The position numbers were made by a program, and so were the translations under genes. DNA of 64,000 nt from an uncultured Bacteroidia bacterium (GTDB lineage Bacteria; Bacteroidota; Bacteroidia; Bacteroidales; UBA932), in contig CACXPG010000002.1 of the NCBI GenBank assembly GCA_902769525.1, forward strand, positions 1 to 64,000. Reading direction: 5' to 3'. Of the stretch, positions 51,201-60,499 are shown piece after piece (position 1 is the stretch's first letter; each line of letters starts with the position of its first letter). The notes under the pieces are model-generated. The model did no database searches, had not been told where the DNA came from, and was given only the letters and a program-made list of their open reading frames with translations.

Positions 51201-52978
51201 GTCGTGATTCTTCCGTCAGGAGAGGTGACGGTATTCTTGTAGAGTTTCGCTTCAGGAAGGAAACCTCCTGCCTGAAGATTTCCATCTTCATCGCAGAGCA
51301 GATTCAGCACCTCGTTTGAGGAATTGAACTGATACCCGAACTGGGTAAAACGGTCCGCATTGCCGGAATAGGTTCCTCCAGAGCGGAAATCATCCCCTGG
51401 AAGATACTGCCTTTGGACGCGGTTCAGTGGAGAAGGCTCATAGACCTTTTCTGCGTAGGCATACTCGGCAGGTCCCGCTCCGTATAGGGATGTATAGAAA
51501 ACTCTCTGGCTTCCGTATGGATCCGCTTCCGGTTGAGGCAAGGCGTTTGAAGAGGATGCATAAGAGAGATACGCCTTTGCATCATCCCTTCTCATCTGGT
51601 CATACCACACGGGGGTTACTATGTTCTTCCCGGAAGGAGACGCTCCAACGCTGATTATCTGTGTTGGATATCCGAGGCCGTCATAATAGGTTATGTCGAG
51701 GTTGGACGAGGCGCCATTGGCTTCTGTGTAGGTCTGCTTCAGTATCCAGTTGTCACCAATGACCGCTGTTCCGTCCTCGGTGATGGTAAGGGTACCGTTC
51801 ATCTGCACTCTCACGGAATCTTTCTCCGCCCATATATGGTATTTGCCTGGAATCGTCGGAATCGGGAAGGACAGGGTGTCGCCTGTGCCGGTTCTTTCTG
51901 CGCCTGAAGGCTCCCCGTTTCTGTAAAGGAGGTAAGGCACACCTGTTTCACTTCCGGAAAGCACAAGATGCTGACTGTCGGATGAACCGCTGAGAGAGAG
52001 GCTGTATCTTGTTTTTGCCCAGGAATCCTGGATAAAGACTATGTGGTTGCCGGAAAGGTCCTTGAAATACGTGTCGTTCCGTATTTCAGATCCAGTTGTG
52101 TTTTCTGTGCAGGAAACCGTGATTGACGCTGCCGGGAAAGAGTTTTGATCTACAGTTATTTCCATGTGGCTGTTCCAGCACAAATTAGTTCCGCTGTTGT
52201 ATGAATTGAGGATTCTGTTCAAAGAAGTCTGCTCGCCGTTTTGCAACTGGTAGGTGAACGTTACAGAGCCGCCTGATTTAGGGAATCTGTATGGATTGGG
52301 AGTGAGGCTGTTGCTCCTGTTTGAATTGTAGAAAGGTTCCCACTGGACAAGGCAGCTGTCACGCATCTCTATGACATGGGGCTGAGAAATGTCATAGCAT
52401 CTGTACAGTCCTGCCTCAGAGACGGTGAAACTGAGAGCGCTGCCCGTTCCCTGCATTATTATAGAATCATTGTCCGGAATGGAAACGAGAAGATATTCGT
52501 TTCCGGACACGGAGCCCGAGAGGGTAACGGTTCCGGTTCCTCCGTGAATGAGGTTCAGCGATGAAGGGGAAATGCCGTACGCCTGCTGAACTGAATACTG
52601 TTTTATGGTTGCGGAACCATTGGAAGCGGTTACGACAAGGCTCCTTAATTCTTCCGTATCGTTCTCTTCCACGACAAAGTTCAGATCCGCCTCATAGATG
52701 CCCTCCTTGTTCGTAAGATAGACACTGGTTATCCAATCTATGGAGAGAGCCTCCAGGCGGGCCTGGATATTCTCGAGGAGCGTCGCTTCCATAAAACCGC
52801 CGTTAGCGAGAATGTGCAGAGTGACCGTCTCTCCCTCAGGATCCACTTCAATTTCCTGCGTGGGAGAAATAAAATCCACACCCAACAGAAGTTGGGGAGT
52901 CTGTTCCTGGGCTCGGAGAGAAACAGACTGGAGGAAAGCAACGAAGAAAAGGCTAAGGATGTATTTAAAAGGTTTCAT
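48266..52978 (-). CDS. RHS-repeat polymorphic toxin with HExxH (M91-like peptidase) tip
   Basis: From the ATG at 52978 the product is 1570 residues: signal peptide (LFFVAFLQSVSLRA), a BACON-like beta domain at about 30-130, DUF6443-like region (TYTEANGASSNLDITYYDGL), many YD/RHS repeats and the RHS core (TDYLDYGFRQYDQTIARWFN, CAGNPVSLIDFRGD) ending near residue 1340. The last 230 residues are an AT-rich tip with GLGHEMAHASD at about 1469 and EWNAVYRENLIRQQAG. The HEMAH zinc motif and following helix fit M91/NleD-like peptidases used as RHS effectors. The frame is open to 53041 but with no signal peptide. Confidence 0.85.
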   Translation of the reverse strand: MKPFKYILSLFFVAFLQSVSLRAQEQTPQLLLGVDFISPTQEIEVDPEGETVTLHILANGGFMEATLLENIQARLEALSIDWITSVYLTNKEGIYEADLNFVVEENDTEELRSLVVTASNGSATIKQYSVQQAYGISPSSLNLIHGGTGTVTLSGSVSGNEYLLVSIPDNDSIIMQGTGSALSFTVSEAGLYRCYDISQPHVIEMRDSCLVQWEPFYNSNRSNSLTPNPYRFPKSGGSVTFTYQLQNGEQTSLNRILNSYNSGTNLCWNSHMEITVDQNSFPAASITVSCTENTTGSEIRNDTYFKDLSGNHIVFIQDSWAKTRYSLSLSGSSDSQHLVLSGSETGVPYLLYRNGEPSGAERTGTGDTLSFPIPTIPGKYHIWAEKDSVRVQMNGTLTITEDGTAVIGDNWILKQTYTEANGASSNLDITYYDGLGYPTQIISVGASPSGKNIVTPVWYDQMRRDDAKAYLSYASSSNALPQPEADPYGSQRVFYTSLYGAGPAEYAYAEKVYEPSPLNRVQRQYLPGDDFRSGGTYSGNADRFTQFGYQFNSSNEVLNLLCDEDGNLQAGGFLPEAKLYKNTVTSPDGRITTEFKDSDDRPILTASGSGSQIQETYYVYDSRRQLRWVLQPEATARIKVLAASASSANPCTFSQSDSTARKFCFICNYDGKGQMTEKRIPGKGFEYMVYDPAGRLVATQDSTLRAQNRWILTRYDSLSRTTATMIFSGTGSQRTRAQIQGLFDQSPYPAIFDNAGNITLTSATFGNAGNTLSGNRYSPDIPSYLAFSPVSGVAETADIDSRTASLLLYDKTLNLNTINSSQNLRRYRERAYYYDSKGRVIQTVEREPDGETMRTSVKYDFTGNPLTTVQTCSRAGNQTLVQTFNYDSRGRKLSSTARMNTSQNPSTNPIAKTFSAVNYTYDELGRLTGTERGKTSQADSYALSPSATTPVLSTTLNYNIQGWMTTQTDVLKKGTSQSDIANLYSQTLRYHDAQKASTTKSYDGLITEWETTQFSNGTDFTLPGNTADRYIYAYSYDSFGRLTESARYAGFSVNPNNIFTEKNLTYDRNGNILTLTRYGNGNATIKDNFIYSYDGNRLKHLAGTADYQYDGNGNMTLDALRNISLTYDINNLVSTVSRNDTLLSTYHYLADGTKYKVIDPDNNGRVYIGPFFYATAKAGNTVYSYLEGIDTDGGRIMIVRKQSGTQNTYDYTTAFFVKDHLGSTRVMLNAQGDILERNAYYPFGLQMNQGKAYPTLTERLPQLYAGYISSTPARRDIYNGKELQTAAGTDYLDYGFRQYDQTIARWFNIDPKAEKYLPLTPYNYCAGNPVSLIDFRGDSLWVKYRDAQYLYMNGSLYNPDGSLYEGKQHDFISDVIMGLEQLAATEEGKRIIDDLQQSDYGFYIEYRNDNGFKPDDSKYAASKLYDYLNYVGIEVEPKGSGGTIYWNPLILYSGFNLDGTMYRPPFIGLGHEMAHASDSNNGLLHAGRYAEGEPLSITNFNIGVVYEYEYNGLLKSEWNAVYRENLIRQQAGISLRAYYFVDISSGNPAPFGPRLLTSDNKPINYPNIKR

Positions 52979-52982
52979 GGCT

Positions 52983-55900
52983 TTATTCCTGTCTTGTTGA
53001 GGTCTGGTAATCATATTTTTCCGCCGGGTTACGTCCGTCATCCGTCACAAGATGAAGACGCTTTGCCATATCGTATGTATAATGGGTTACACGTCCGGAA
53101 GGGTCACCAACTTCTTCAGGCATGCCGTACTCGTACCAGCTGAACCAGGAGACGGCACTCTGAGGGAGCTGGGTTTTCAGGATGGAAGCCCTGTACTGGA
53201 CATTGGTGTTGCCTGTTGAATAGAAACAGCCGCTTATGACTGAAGACACATCAGTGATGGTTGCATTGTCTATTCTGAGTGAAGGGCCAAGATGCTCCGT
53301 ACTCCAAACATACACGGTAGAAATACCGTTGGCATTGGTCTTCTGGATCATACGGCCGAATTTGTCATATTTATATGTTGCAAAGGTGTACCATTGGCCT
53401 GACTCAACATCCTTTTTCTCCCAAACAACCGGCTTGAAATTCAGGGAGTCGGAACCCGCAATCTTCCGGTAAGTGTACCTGTCGTGGGAGATGAGGGTTT
53501 CCACCTGGTCTTTCAATGAGGTAGTCTTGACTTCTAGAGGAAAGGAATACCATCCGGCAACCCTCATGCTGTCTTCGGCGGGAGAGAGTGTAGCTCCGCT
53601 GGCATATTTGTCTGAAACGTAGAGGTATTCGGTTATTGTCTTTTCTCCGCTTAGGGTTGTAGTTGTGTCGGTTATCTTCAAGCCAAGGCTGTTGTATGAG
53701 CAGCCGGAGGAGAAGGATCCGGAACTGTTGCCTCGGTAGTCCTCTATTTTAGAGAAGGTCTGATGAAAATCGTTGGTTTTCTTGTATGTCTGGACGGCCG
53801 CTTCACCGACATAAATAAACTCTAATGCATCAAGTCTCTGGGGGGCTGGAGTAAATGCATTCTTAGTTTCCCTAACTTTATTTGATGACGCATCAAAAAC
53901 ATACTGGGAAAGGATTTTTCCGCGCCGGCGCTGGAGACTCAAACCAGGGGACAATATGTTTGTTACAAGTTGCCTGTCATGGTCATTCAGGATAAGATAT
54001 ACCGTGGGAGAATTTGGTCCATAAAGCCTCGGATACAACAATGTCTGCTGGGAGGGAAACTCATCAGGAAAACCGTTTGCCCAACTGGTGAAACGTGTCC
54101 GGACAGAACTGCCGTCTGTGAAAACCTGCTCGACTTCAGAATATTCAACGGGAATGCCCTCGTAGGCAACAATGCCGCCGTCAGAGTAAAAAGAGGATGA
54201 GACTACCCTTCCGGTAGAGCCATTATCGTCAAAAATCATCCCCTGATAAGTGAGGCTGTACCGGGGGCTTACAAGCAGTGTTCCGCTCCCTGTAGTCTGT
54301 CCAGAAGAATTGCTATGGGTGTAGTTATAGCATGTGGAATCTATTGGAATTCCTTCCTTTGACCGGTTGATGATTTTCTTGATACGGGCACCTGGGCCAA
54401 CGCCTGTTTCCTGAAGGAGAGCCGGGACAAAAGAGTTGGCAGCGGTCTTGGCAACCTTGGAAGTATATGTGTTTGCTTCCCATTCAAACGAGGAGGAGCC
54501 GCCAGTGGGATAACTGACATTGGTCATAAGACCCAAGGAGGAGGCATTGAAATCAGGATTGCGGAAACTGGTAAGTGTCTCAGTTAAACCATGGTTTTGA
54601 AACAGTTGAGACCAGGTTATGTAATTGGAATCACAAATCGCCTTTGTGGTATTGTTCAGATAGCCCCAGTGGTCTTTGGCGATGGTGCCTAAAAGTGGGA
54701 AATAGCCGTCATCCAGACCTTTGTAGGAGAAGGAATAACGGCCAACGGAATCTATATCAACACTAGCAAGAAATGGATAAGGGCTTCCCTGGCTGTTGAA
54801 GGTATAGGAAAGGATGCTGCTGCTCTTGAGGTCGCTGACGCCCGTAAGCAAAGGATAGGTATATTTTTCTCCTATTGGACGGGGTTCATAAATGCCATTC
54901 CTGTACCACGGAATTTCGCCGGTTTGTTTGGCCGAGTAGGAGAAAGAGATTTGGGATAGCCCGTCTACTTTTATTGAAGTGGGGAGCAGATAGCTGTGGT
55001 AAGAATCTGTATAATGAATCTGGCTTTGGGGCTCGTTGTCGGAATAATACCATAGGCTGGAGTTATAGGTTATGAAAGAGGAAACGGAACCAGATGACTT
55101 CTCATCATTATCGTATTGAATCTCCAAATATCGTCCGTTGGGGGCTGTGATGCTCCGCAAGGCCCAGGCAGTAATTGTGCTCGGTATAGGGTCGTCTGAT
55201 TGGCTCTTGTCTATGATAATGTCCCTCTCTGTGGCATCATAGGGCTCGTCGTAAGAAGAAGGCTCATGAAGAGGTGAAAGGCTTCCGAAATGATAGGTGT
55301 AGCCGTCGGAGGTCTTTATGTCAAAACCGCTTATGACAACAAATGAATTGCCCGCATAAGTCTTTGAATATGAAGAAAAGGTGACTGTGTAATTTTTGTC
55401 AAAAGTAGATGTGTGATATACATTGTATTTGCCGGTAAAGGGGTCTTTTACAAAAGAGCCGCTGTGACCAAGAAAATTGAAGTGGTAGATATCGGATGTC
55501 ACCTCATAGTTTTGATCAGTGCCGCTGTTAGAATAATAAAGGTTGAGGATTTTACTGGGAGAAAAAGGTTCATAAAGAGGCTGTGCATTAATGCTGTCGA
55601 GAGGATAGTAGGAATTGTAACAATAACCATAAAGGTCCACTGCGCCATCGCCACTAAGCGAGATGGTCATTTTGGAGCGTTCTTCATCCGGGATACCCCT
55701 CACCTGCCTTGTGATATAGCCACCGCAGTTGAGAGTCCAGCCCAGACCAACATAGCCTGCCTGCTGATTGACTTTCAAACCGTTGTAACTGTATGACAAA
55801 GATACTGGGATGGTGAAATCATCATCGCGATAAGTATAGATCGGGATGTTAAGGGAAAGTTCTCCGGTATAGAGATTCACATCCTGCTTGCCATACTTGG

Positions 55901-56027
55901 TCATCTCTGAAGCCTGGACGGAAGGTGTCTGAGGTTCGTTGACAATGGTAAGTTGCCCGTGAACCTCTATCGCCGAGTATATTGACAGAAAGACGAAAAG
56001 GGGAAATGTAAGACGAGATTTTTTCAT
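52983..56027 (-). CDS. RHS-repeat protein without a toxin tip
   Basis: The 1014-residue protein has a signal peptide (FVFLSIYSAIEVHGQ). Next is a first domain with TKYGKQDVNLYTGELSLNIP, SYSYNGLKVNQQAGYVGLGW and TLNCGGYITRQVRGIPDEE, the SpvB/TcdB-like N-terminal signature seen in Bacteroidota RHS proteins. Many repeats of the type YKYDKFGRMIQKTNANGIST follow. It ends with VTHYTYDMAKRLHLVTDDGR and lacks the RHS core and toxin tip. Four bases separate it from the toxin gene, so it is likely a partner or carrier made together with it. Confidence 0.82.
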   Translation of the reverse strand: MKKSRLTFPLFVFLSIYSAIEVHGQLTIVNEPQTPSVQASEMTKYGKQDVNLYTGELSLNIPIYTYRDDDFTIPVSLSYSYNGLKVNQQAGYVGLGWTLNCGGYITRQVRGIPDEERSKMTISLSGDGAVDLYGYCYNSYYPLDSINAQPLYEPFSPSKILNLYYSNSGTDQNYEVTSDIYHFNFLGHSGSFVKDPFTGKYNVYHTSTFDKNYTVTFSSYSKTYAGNSFVVISGFDIKTSDGYTYHFGSLSPLHEPSSYDEPYDATERDIIIDKSQSDDPIPSTITAWALRSITAPNGRYLEIQYDNDEKSSGSVSSFITYNSSLWYYSDNEPQSQIHYTDSYHSYLLPTSIKVDGLSQISFSYSAKQTGEIPWYRNGIYEPRPIGEKYTYPLLTGVSDLKSSSILSYTFNSQGSPYPFLASVDIDSVGRYSFSYKGLDDGYFPLLGTIAKDHWGYLNNTTKAICDSNYITWSQLFQNHGLTETLTSFRNPDFNASSLGLMTNVSYPTGGSSSFEWEANTYTSKVAKTAANSFVPALLQETGVGPGARIKKIINRSKEGIPIDSTCYNYTHSNSSGQTTGSGTLLVSPRYSLTYQGMIFDDNGSTGRVVSSSFYSDGGIVAYEGIPVEYSEVEQVFTDGSSVRTRFTSWANGFPDEFPSQQTLLYPRLYGPNSPTVYLILNDHDRQLVTNILSPGLSLQRRRGKILSQYVFDASSNKVRETKNAFTPAPQRLDALEFIYVGEAAVQTYKKTNDFHQTFSKIEDYRGNSSGSFSSGCSYNSLGLKITDTTTTLSGEKTITEYLYVSDKYASGATLSPAEDSMRVAGWYSFPLEVKTTSLKDQVETLISHDRYTYRKIAGSDSLNFKPVVWEKKDVESGQWYTFATYKYDKFGRMIQKTNANGISTVYVWSTEHLGPSLRIDNATITDVSSVISGCFYSTGNTNVQYRASILKTQLPQSAVSWFSWYEYGMPEEVGDPSGRVTHYTYDMAKRLHLVTDDGRNPAEKYDYQTSTRQE

Positions 56028-56115
56028 ATTGGAAATCTTTTGGGCAAGTTAAGAAATAAAATGGTTCCCTACAATGAATGCAGAAAAGAAATGAGATTGG
56101 AAGTCAAGATTCGCC

Positions 56116-57993
56116 TTAGACTATCTGGTTTCCGGTAAAGAGTTCATAGTACTTGCCCTTCTGGGCGAGAAGTTCGTTGTGCTTGCCACGTTCAATGATA
56201 CGGCCGTGGTCCATTACCATAATGTAGTCGGCATTGAGGATGGTTGAAAGGCGGTGGGCGATGACAAATGTTGTCCTTCCTTTCATAAGTTCATCCATTC
56301 CCTGCTGGATAAGTTTTTCGGTTCGGGTATCTATTGATGAAGTAGCCTCGTCAAGAATCAGAACCGGAGGCGCTGCAACGGCCGCCCTAGCAATGGCAAG
56401 CAGCTGGCGCTCGCCCTGGGAGAGGTTGCCTCCGTCAGCGTCAATTATAGTGTCGTAGCCGAATGGAAGACGCCTGATGAAGTTATGGGCGCAGACAAGC
56501 TTGGCGGCTTCAATGCATTCTACGTCTGTGGCGTCAAGCCTGCCGTAACGGATGTTGTCAATCACCCTGCCGGTGAAAAGATGGGTTTCCTGCAGCACAA
56601 TGCCAAGGCTCTTTCTCAGCGAGTCTTTTTCTATATCCCTGACATCCAGGCCGTCATAGACAATCTTTCCGTCCTGGATTTCATAGAAGCGGTTGATAAG
56701 GTTGGTGATGGTGGTCTTTCCGGCACCGGTTCCGCCCACGAAAGCGATCTTCTGGCCAGGATATGCGGTAAGGTTGATGTCATAGAGCACCTGCTTGCCC
56801 TCCACATAAGAGAAGTCCACATCGCTGAGGCTGACCTGGCCCTTGAGAGGAATTGATTCGCCTTCAGGGGTTTTCCAGCACCACTGGCAGTCTCCGGTCT
56901 TCTCCAGGGTAACCTTGCCCTCGTTCACCTCTACCTTCTGGTCCATAAGGTCATAGACTCTGTCAGAACCAACGCTGGCCATAACAATGCTGTTGATTTC
57001 GTTGCTGATTTGGGTTACAGGCCTTGTAAAGTTCTTGTGCAGAGTGAGGAAGGCCACCAGAGTTCCGAGAGTGAGGACGGAGCCGTTAAGGCCGCAGAAG
57101 AACCATCCGCCAAGGGCAGACAGTGCTATGGCCGCTCCGGCAGTGGCTATGAACACATATCCAAGGTTGCCTAGGTTGCCGTTGACAGGCATCACTATGT
57201 TGCCTATCTTGTTGGCGTTATAGACGCTGCTGCGGAGTTCCTCGTTCAAGGCGGAGAACTGGTCGATGGCCTTCTGCTCGTGGCAGTAAACCTTCACAAC
57301 CCTCTGGCCGGAAACCATTTCCTCGATGAAGCCGTTAACCTTGCCAAGCATCTCCTGCCTTTTCTTGAAATATCTCTTGGAGATGGTTCCGAGCTTTCTT
57401 GTCACGATATACATTATGACAGCCATCACAATCGATATCACGCTCAGCGGGATGCTAAGGACAATCATGCTCACGAAGGTGGAGATGACTGTAACCAGGC
57501 TCTGGAACAGCCTCGGGATGGTCTGGCCTATTACCTGGCGGAGAGTGTCCACATCGTTGGTATAGACGCTCATTATGTCTCCGTGGCTGCGGGAGTCGAA
57601 GTAACTCAGCGGCAGCCTTTCCATATGCTCGAAAAGATTGTGTCTGAGAGTCTTGAGGGTTCCCTGGCTGATATAAACAGTAAGTATGCTGTGCAGATAG
57701 GAAGCCCCCATTCCTATAATCAGGACAGCGGCCAGCTTGACCAGGGCTATGGCCAGCGGTGAATAGTCCGGAGCGGCCTGCCCTATCATCGGAACCACGT
57801 AGTCGTCCAGCAAGGTCTTGGTAAACAATGTGGAAGCCAGGGTAGCCAGTGTGGAAACGAGAATACACAGCAAGACTACGGCGATCCTCCATTTGTTGTC
57901 GCGGAGAATCAGCCCGAACAGCCTTGCCACGGTAGACAGCTTCAGCTTGCCTGCCGGCGGTGTGAATCCGTGTCTTTCTCCAGGTCCTCTCAT
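56116..57993 (-). CDS. ABC exporter subunit (consensus half of a heterodimeric type IV exporter)
   Basis: The 625-residue protein has an N-terminal basic leader and six membrane segments (VALLCILVSTLATLASTLF-like region, LVKLAAVLIIGMGASYL). An ATPase follows with Walker A GGTGAGKTT, signature NLSQGERQL, Walker B LILDEATSSID and H-loop IAHRLST. The Glu in Walker B is present, but the signature is LSQGE rather than LSGGQ, the feature of the partner of a degenerate-site subunit in TM287/288-type exporters. It overlaps the partner gene by four bases. The substrate is unknown, possibly drugs or lipids. Confidence 0.9.
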   Translation of the reverse strand: MRGPGERHGFTPPAGKLKLSTVARLFGLILRDNKWRIAVVLLCILVSTLATLASTLFTKTLLDDYVVPMIGQAAPDYSPLAIALVKLAAVLIIGMGASYLHSILTVYISQGTLKTLRHNLFEHMERLPLSYFDSRSHGDIMSVYTNDVDTLRQVIGQTIPRLFQSLVTVISTFVSMIVLSIPLSVISIVMAVIMYIVTRKLGTISKRYFKKRQEMLGKVNGFIEEMVSGQRVVKVYCHEQKAIDQFSALNEELRSSVYNANKIGNIVMPVNGNLGNLGYVFIATAGAAIALSALGGWFFCGLNGSVLTLGTLVAFLTLHKNFTRPVTQISNEINSIVMASVGSDRVYDLMDQKVEVNEGKVTLEKTGDCQWCWKTPEGESIPLKGQVSLSDVDFSYVEGKQVLYDINLTAYPGQKIAFVGGTGAGKTTITNLINRFYEIQDGKIVYDGLDVRDIEKDSLRKSLGIVLQETHLFTGRVIDNIRYGRLDATDVECIEAAKLVCAHNFIRRLPFGYDTIIDADGGNLSQGERQLLAIARAAVAAPPVLILDEATSSIDTRTEKLIQQGMDELMKGRTTFVIAHRLSTILNADYIMVMDHGRIIERGKHNELLAQKGKYYELFTGNQIV

Positions 57994-59732
57994 TTGGTTT
58001 CGTCAAAGTCTCCTTCGCCTCCGGATGTCTGCATAGTGTAGATATCCTTGTATATATCGTTGTTCTTCAATAAGTTGTCGTGAGAATCAAATCCCTTTAC
58101 ACGGCCATCGTCCATCACGATTATCTTGTCCGCGTGCTGGATGCTGAGTATCCTGTGGGATATGATAATCTTGGTGGTGCCAGGAATCCTCTCGGCAAAA
58201 GTCTGGCGGATCTTGCCGTCCGTTGCAGTATCCACAGCCGAGGTGGAATCATCCAGAATCAGCACCTTCGGCGACTTGAGAAGAGCCCTTGCAATGCAGA
58301 GCCTCTGCTTCTGGCCGCCGGAGAAATTGGCTCCGCCCTGCTCCACGAGTGTGTTGTAGCCGTCCGGAAGGGCCGAGATGAACTCGTCCGCACAGGCGGA
58401 GATGCAGGCCTGGCGGCATTCCTCTTCCGTAGCGTCCTCCTTGCCCCAGCGCAAGTTGTCCAGGATGGTTCCGCTGAAAAGCGTATTTTTCTGAAGCACA
58501 ACGGCTACATCGTTTCTAAGCCTCTGGATATCATACCTGCGCACATCCACTCCACCTACCCTTACAGCGCCCTTGCTAACGTCATACAGGCGGCTAATCA
58601 GAGAACCGAGCGTACTCTTTCCGCTGCCCGTTCCGCCGATGATTCCGATAGTCTGCCCCGCTTCAATCTTTAGGTCTATGTCTATAAGGGAATAATCTCC
58701 GCCCTCCTTGTAGGAGAAGCAAACGTGGTCGAACTCAATGCTGCCGTCCTTTACTGTCTCGACAGGAGACTCATCCTCAGTCATATCCGGCTCCTCGTCA
58801 ATCACCTGGGAAACTCTCTTCACGCTGGCGGCACTCTGGGTCAGCTGAACGAATATCATCGAGAGCATCATCAGAGACTGAAGCACCATCATAACGTAAG
58901 AGAACAGAGATGTCAGCTGGCCGGTGGTGAGACTGCCTTCCACTATGTAATGCGCTCCAAACCAGGACAGTGAAATGATGCACCCGTAAACCACCAGGTT
59001 CATCACCGGCCCGTTGAGAGCCATAATGGCCTCGGCCTTCACGTTCAGCCGGAACAGACTCAAAGCAGCCTTGTCCAGCTTGCTCAGCTCGTGATGCTCC
59101 CTCACGTAAGCCTTCACCACCCTTATCGCGGAGACATTTTCCTGAACAACAGCATTCAGGCTGTCGTACTTGCGGAAAATCTGCTGGAACAGCCTGCTGG
59201 CCCTCACTATGATAAGACTGAGGAGAGTGGCCAGTATCACTATAGCCACAAGGAAGATCACGCTCAGCCTGGAGTTTATGAAAAAACACATCACCACGCT
59301 GGAAATCAGGTTCAGCGGAGCCCTGAACGATACCCTGAGAAGCATCTGGATAGCTCCCTGGATATTGGACACGTCCGTTGTCATCCTGGTAACCAGGCCA
59401 GCAGTGGAATACTTGTCTATGTCGGAGAAGGAAAACCTCTGGATGTTCCTGTACATGGCATCACGGAGATTGGCTGCTATACCGGTAGAGGAATATGCGG
59501 CAAACCTTCCCGCCAGAATGCCGAACAGAAGGCTAAGAAACGCCATGCCCACCATATACATCCCGTACTTGTACACGTTCGGCATGCTTCCGGCATTGAT
59601 GCCCTTGTCTATGATTGAGGCAGTTACATACGGAATCAGCACCCCAAGGACAACCTCGGCCGCCGTCCACACCGGAGTGAGGAAAGCGGCAGTCTTGTAC
59701 TGCTTGAACTGTCTGTATATGGTTCTGTACAT
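57990..59732 (-). CDS. ABC exporter subunit (degenerate-site half)
   Basis: The 580-residue protein has six membrane segments and an ATPase with Walker A GGTGSGKST near 365, signature NFSGGQKQR, Walker B VLILDDSTSAVD and H-loop ISHRILS. The usual catalytic Glu after Walker B is Asp, so this subunit holds the degenerate site of a heterodimeric exporter, matching the LSQGE signature of its partner. The -7 box TAAATTTG at 59759-59752 lies 20 bases before the start. Confidence 0.9.
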   Translation of the reverse strand: MYRTIYRQFKQYKTAAFLTPVWTAAEVVLGVLIPYVTASIIDKGINAGSMPNVYKYGMYMVGMAFLSLLFGILAGRFAAYSSTGIAANLRDAMYRNIQRFSFSDIDKYSTAGLVTRMTTDVSNIQGAIQMLLRVSFRAPLNLISSVVMCFFINSRLSVIFLVAIVILATLLSLIIVRASRLFQQIFRKYDSLNAVVQENVSAIRVVKAYVREHHELSKLDKAALSLFRLNVKAEAIMALNGPVMNLVVYGCIISLSWFGAHYIVEGSLTTGQLTSLFSYVMMVLQSLMMLSMIFVQLTQSAASVKRVSQVIDEEPDMTEDESPVETVKDGSIEFDHVCFSYKEGGDYSLIDIDLKIEAGQTIGIIGGTGSGKSTLGSLISRLYDVSKGAVRVGGVDVRRYDIQRLRNDVAVVLQKNTLFSGTILDNLRWGKEDATEEECRQACISACADEFISALPDGYNTLVEQGGANFSGGQKQRLCIARALLKSPKVLILDDSTSAVDTATDGKIRQTFAERIPGTTKIIISHRILSIQHADKIIVMDDGRVKGFDSHDNLLKNNDIYKDIYTMQTSGGEGDFDETK

Positions 59733-59800
59733 AACAAATGGTAACCTGCATCAAATTTACGAAAAAAACCGCTTCGGCGGCTCGGGGTATCTGACAAGAC

Positions 59801-59831
59801 TTGTCAAAGTGAGTCCTTATTGTTAAATTTG
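59801..59831 (+). promoter_or_regulatory. Promoter of the nitroreductase gene
   Basis: TTG (59801-59803), 20 bases and TAAATTTG (59824-59831) fit the -33/-7 consensus. The ATG is at 59854. Confidence 0.6.
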
Positions 59832-59853
59832 TAGGAACTAAGACTAACGGATT

Positions 59854-60492
59854 ATGGCAGACAATTATCTGGGAAAGAAAATGGAAGACCTGGCCAACAG
59901 AAAGAAGGTCGTCAAGACAAGGAGCAATGTTAAGAGTCTGGACACGCTTCTGCTCAAAAACCGTAGCTGCAGGACCTGGGATCCGTCGTATGTGGTTACA
60001 GAAGAACAGCTTAAGAAGATCGTTGAGGTAAACACCAAGATTCCTTGCGCCAAGAACCAGCAGGTGCTCAGGTTCAAGCTGCTGACGGGAAAACAGGCGG
60101 CGGAGTTCTGCCCGTTCATAAAACTCGGGGCACTTCTTCCGGACATGAAATTCCCGCCGGAAGGCTGTGAGCCGTCTGCTTTCATAATAATATGCTCCAC
60201 AGTTCCTGAGAACAAGTGGGTGGACATGGACCTGGGGATATCGGCCCAGAGCATGCTGCTCAAGGCCACGGAGATGGGCCTTTCCGGCATCTGCATCGGG
60301 GCTTTCAACAAGGAGAAAGCCAAGAGCCTGGTTCCTGATGGACTCGATCCGGTTCTGGCTATTGCCCTGGGCAAGGGAGCCGAGAAGTACCAGATCCTCC
60401 ACATCGCTGAGGATGAAAGCCATAACTACTTCAGAGAAAACGGAATACACTATATTCCAAAAGTCCGCACAGAAGATTTGATCATTAAATAA
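59854..60492 (+). CDS. Cytosolic nitroreductase-family protein
   Basis: The 212-residue protein has nitroreductase-like blocks: LLKNRSCRTWDPSYVVTEEQ, AKNQQVLRFKLLTG, MDLGISAQSMLLKATEMGLS and VLAIALGKGAEKY. It lacks a signal peptide, unlike the nitroreductase at 18603. It should bind FMN and reduce small molecules. Seven bases separate it from the WYL regulator gene, so the regulator may act on it. Confidence 0.85.
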   Translation: MADNYLGKKMEDLANRKKVVKTRSNVKSLDTLLLKNRSCRTWDPSYVVTEEQLKKIVEVNTKIPCAKNQQVLRFKLLTGKQAAEFCPFIKLGALLPDMKFPPEGCEPSAFIIICSTVPENKWVDMDLGISAQSMLLKATEMGLSGICIGAFNKEKAKSLVPDGLDPVLAIALGKGAEKYQILHIAEDESHNYFRENGIHYIPKVRTEDLIIK

Positions 60493-60499
60493 AGATACT

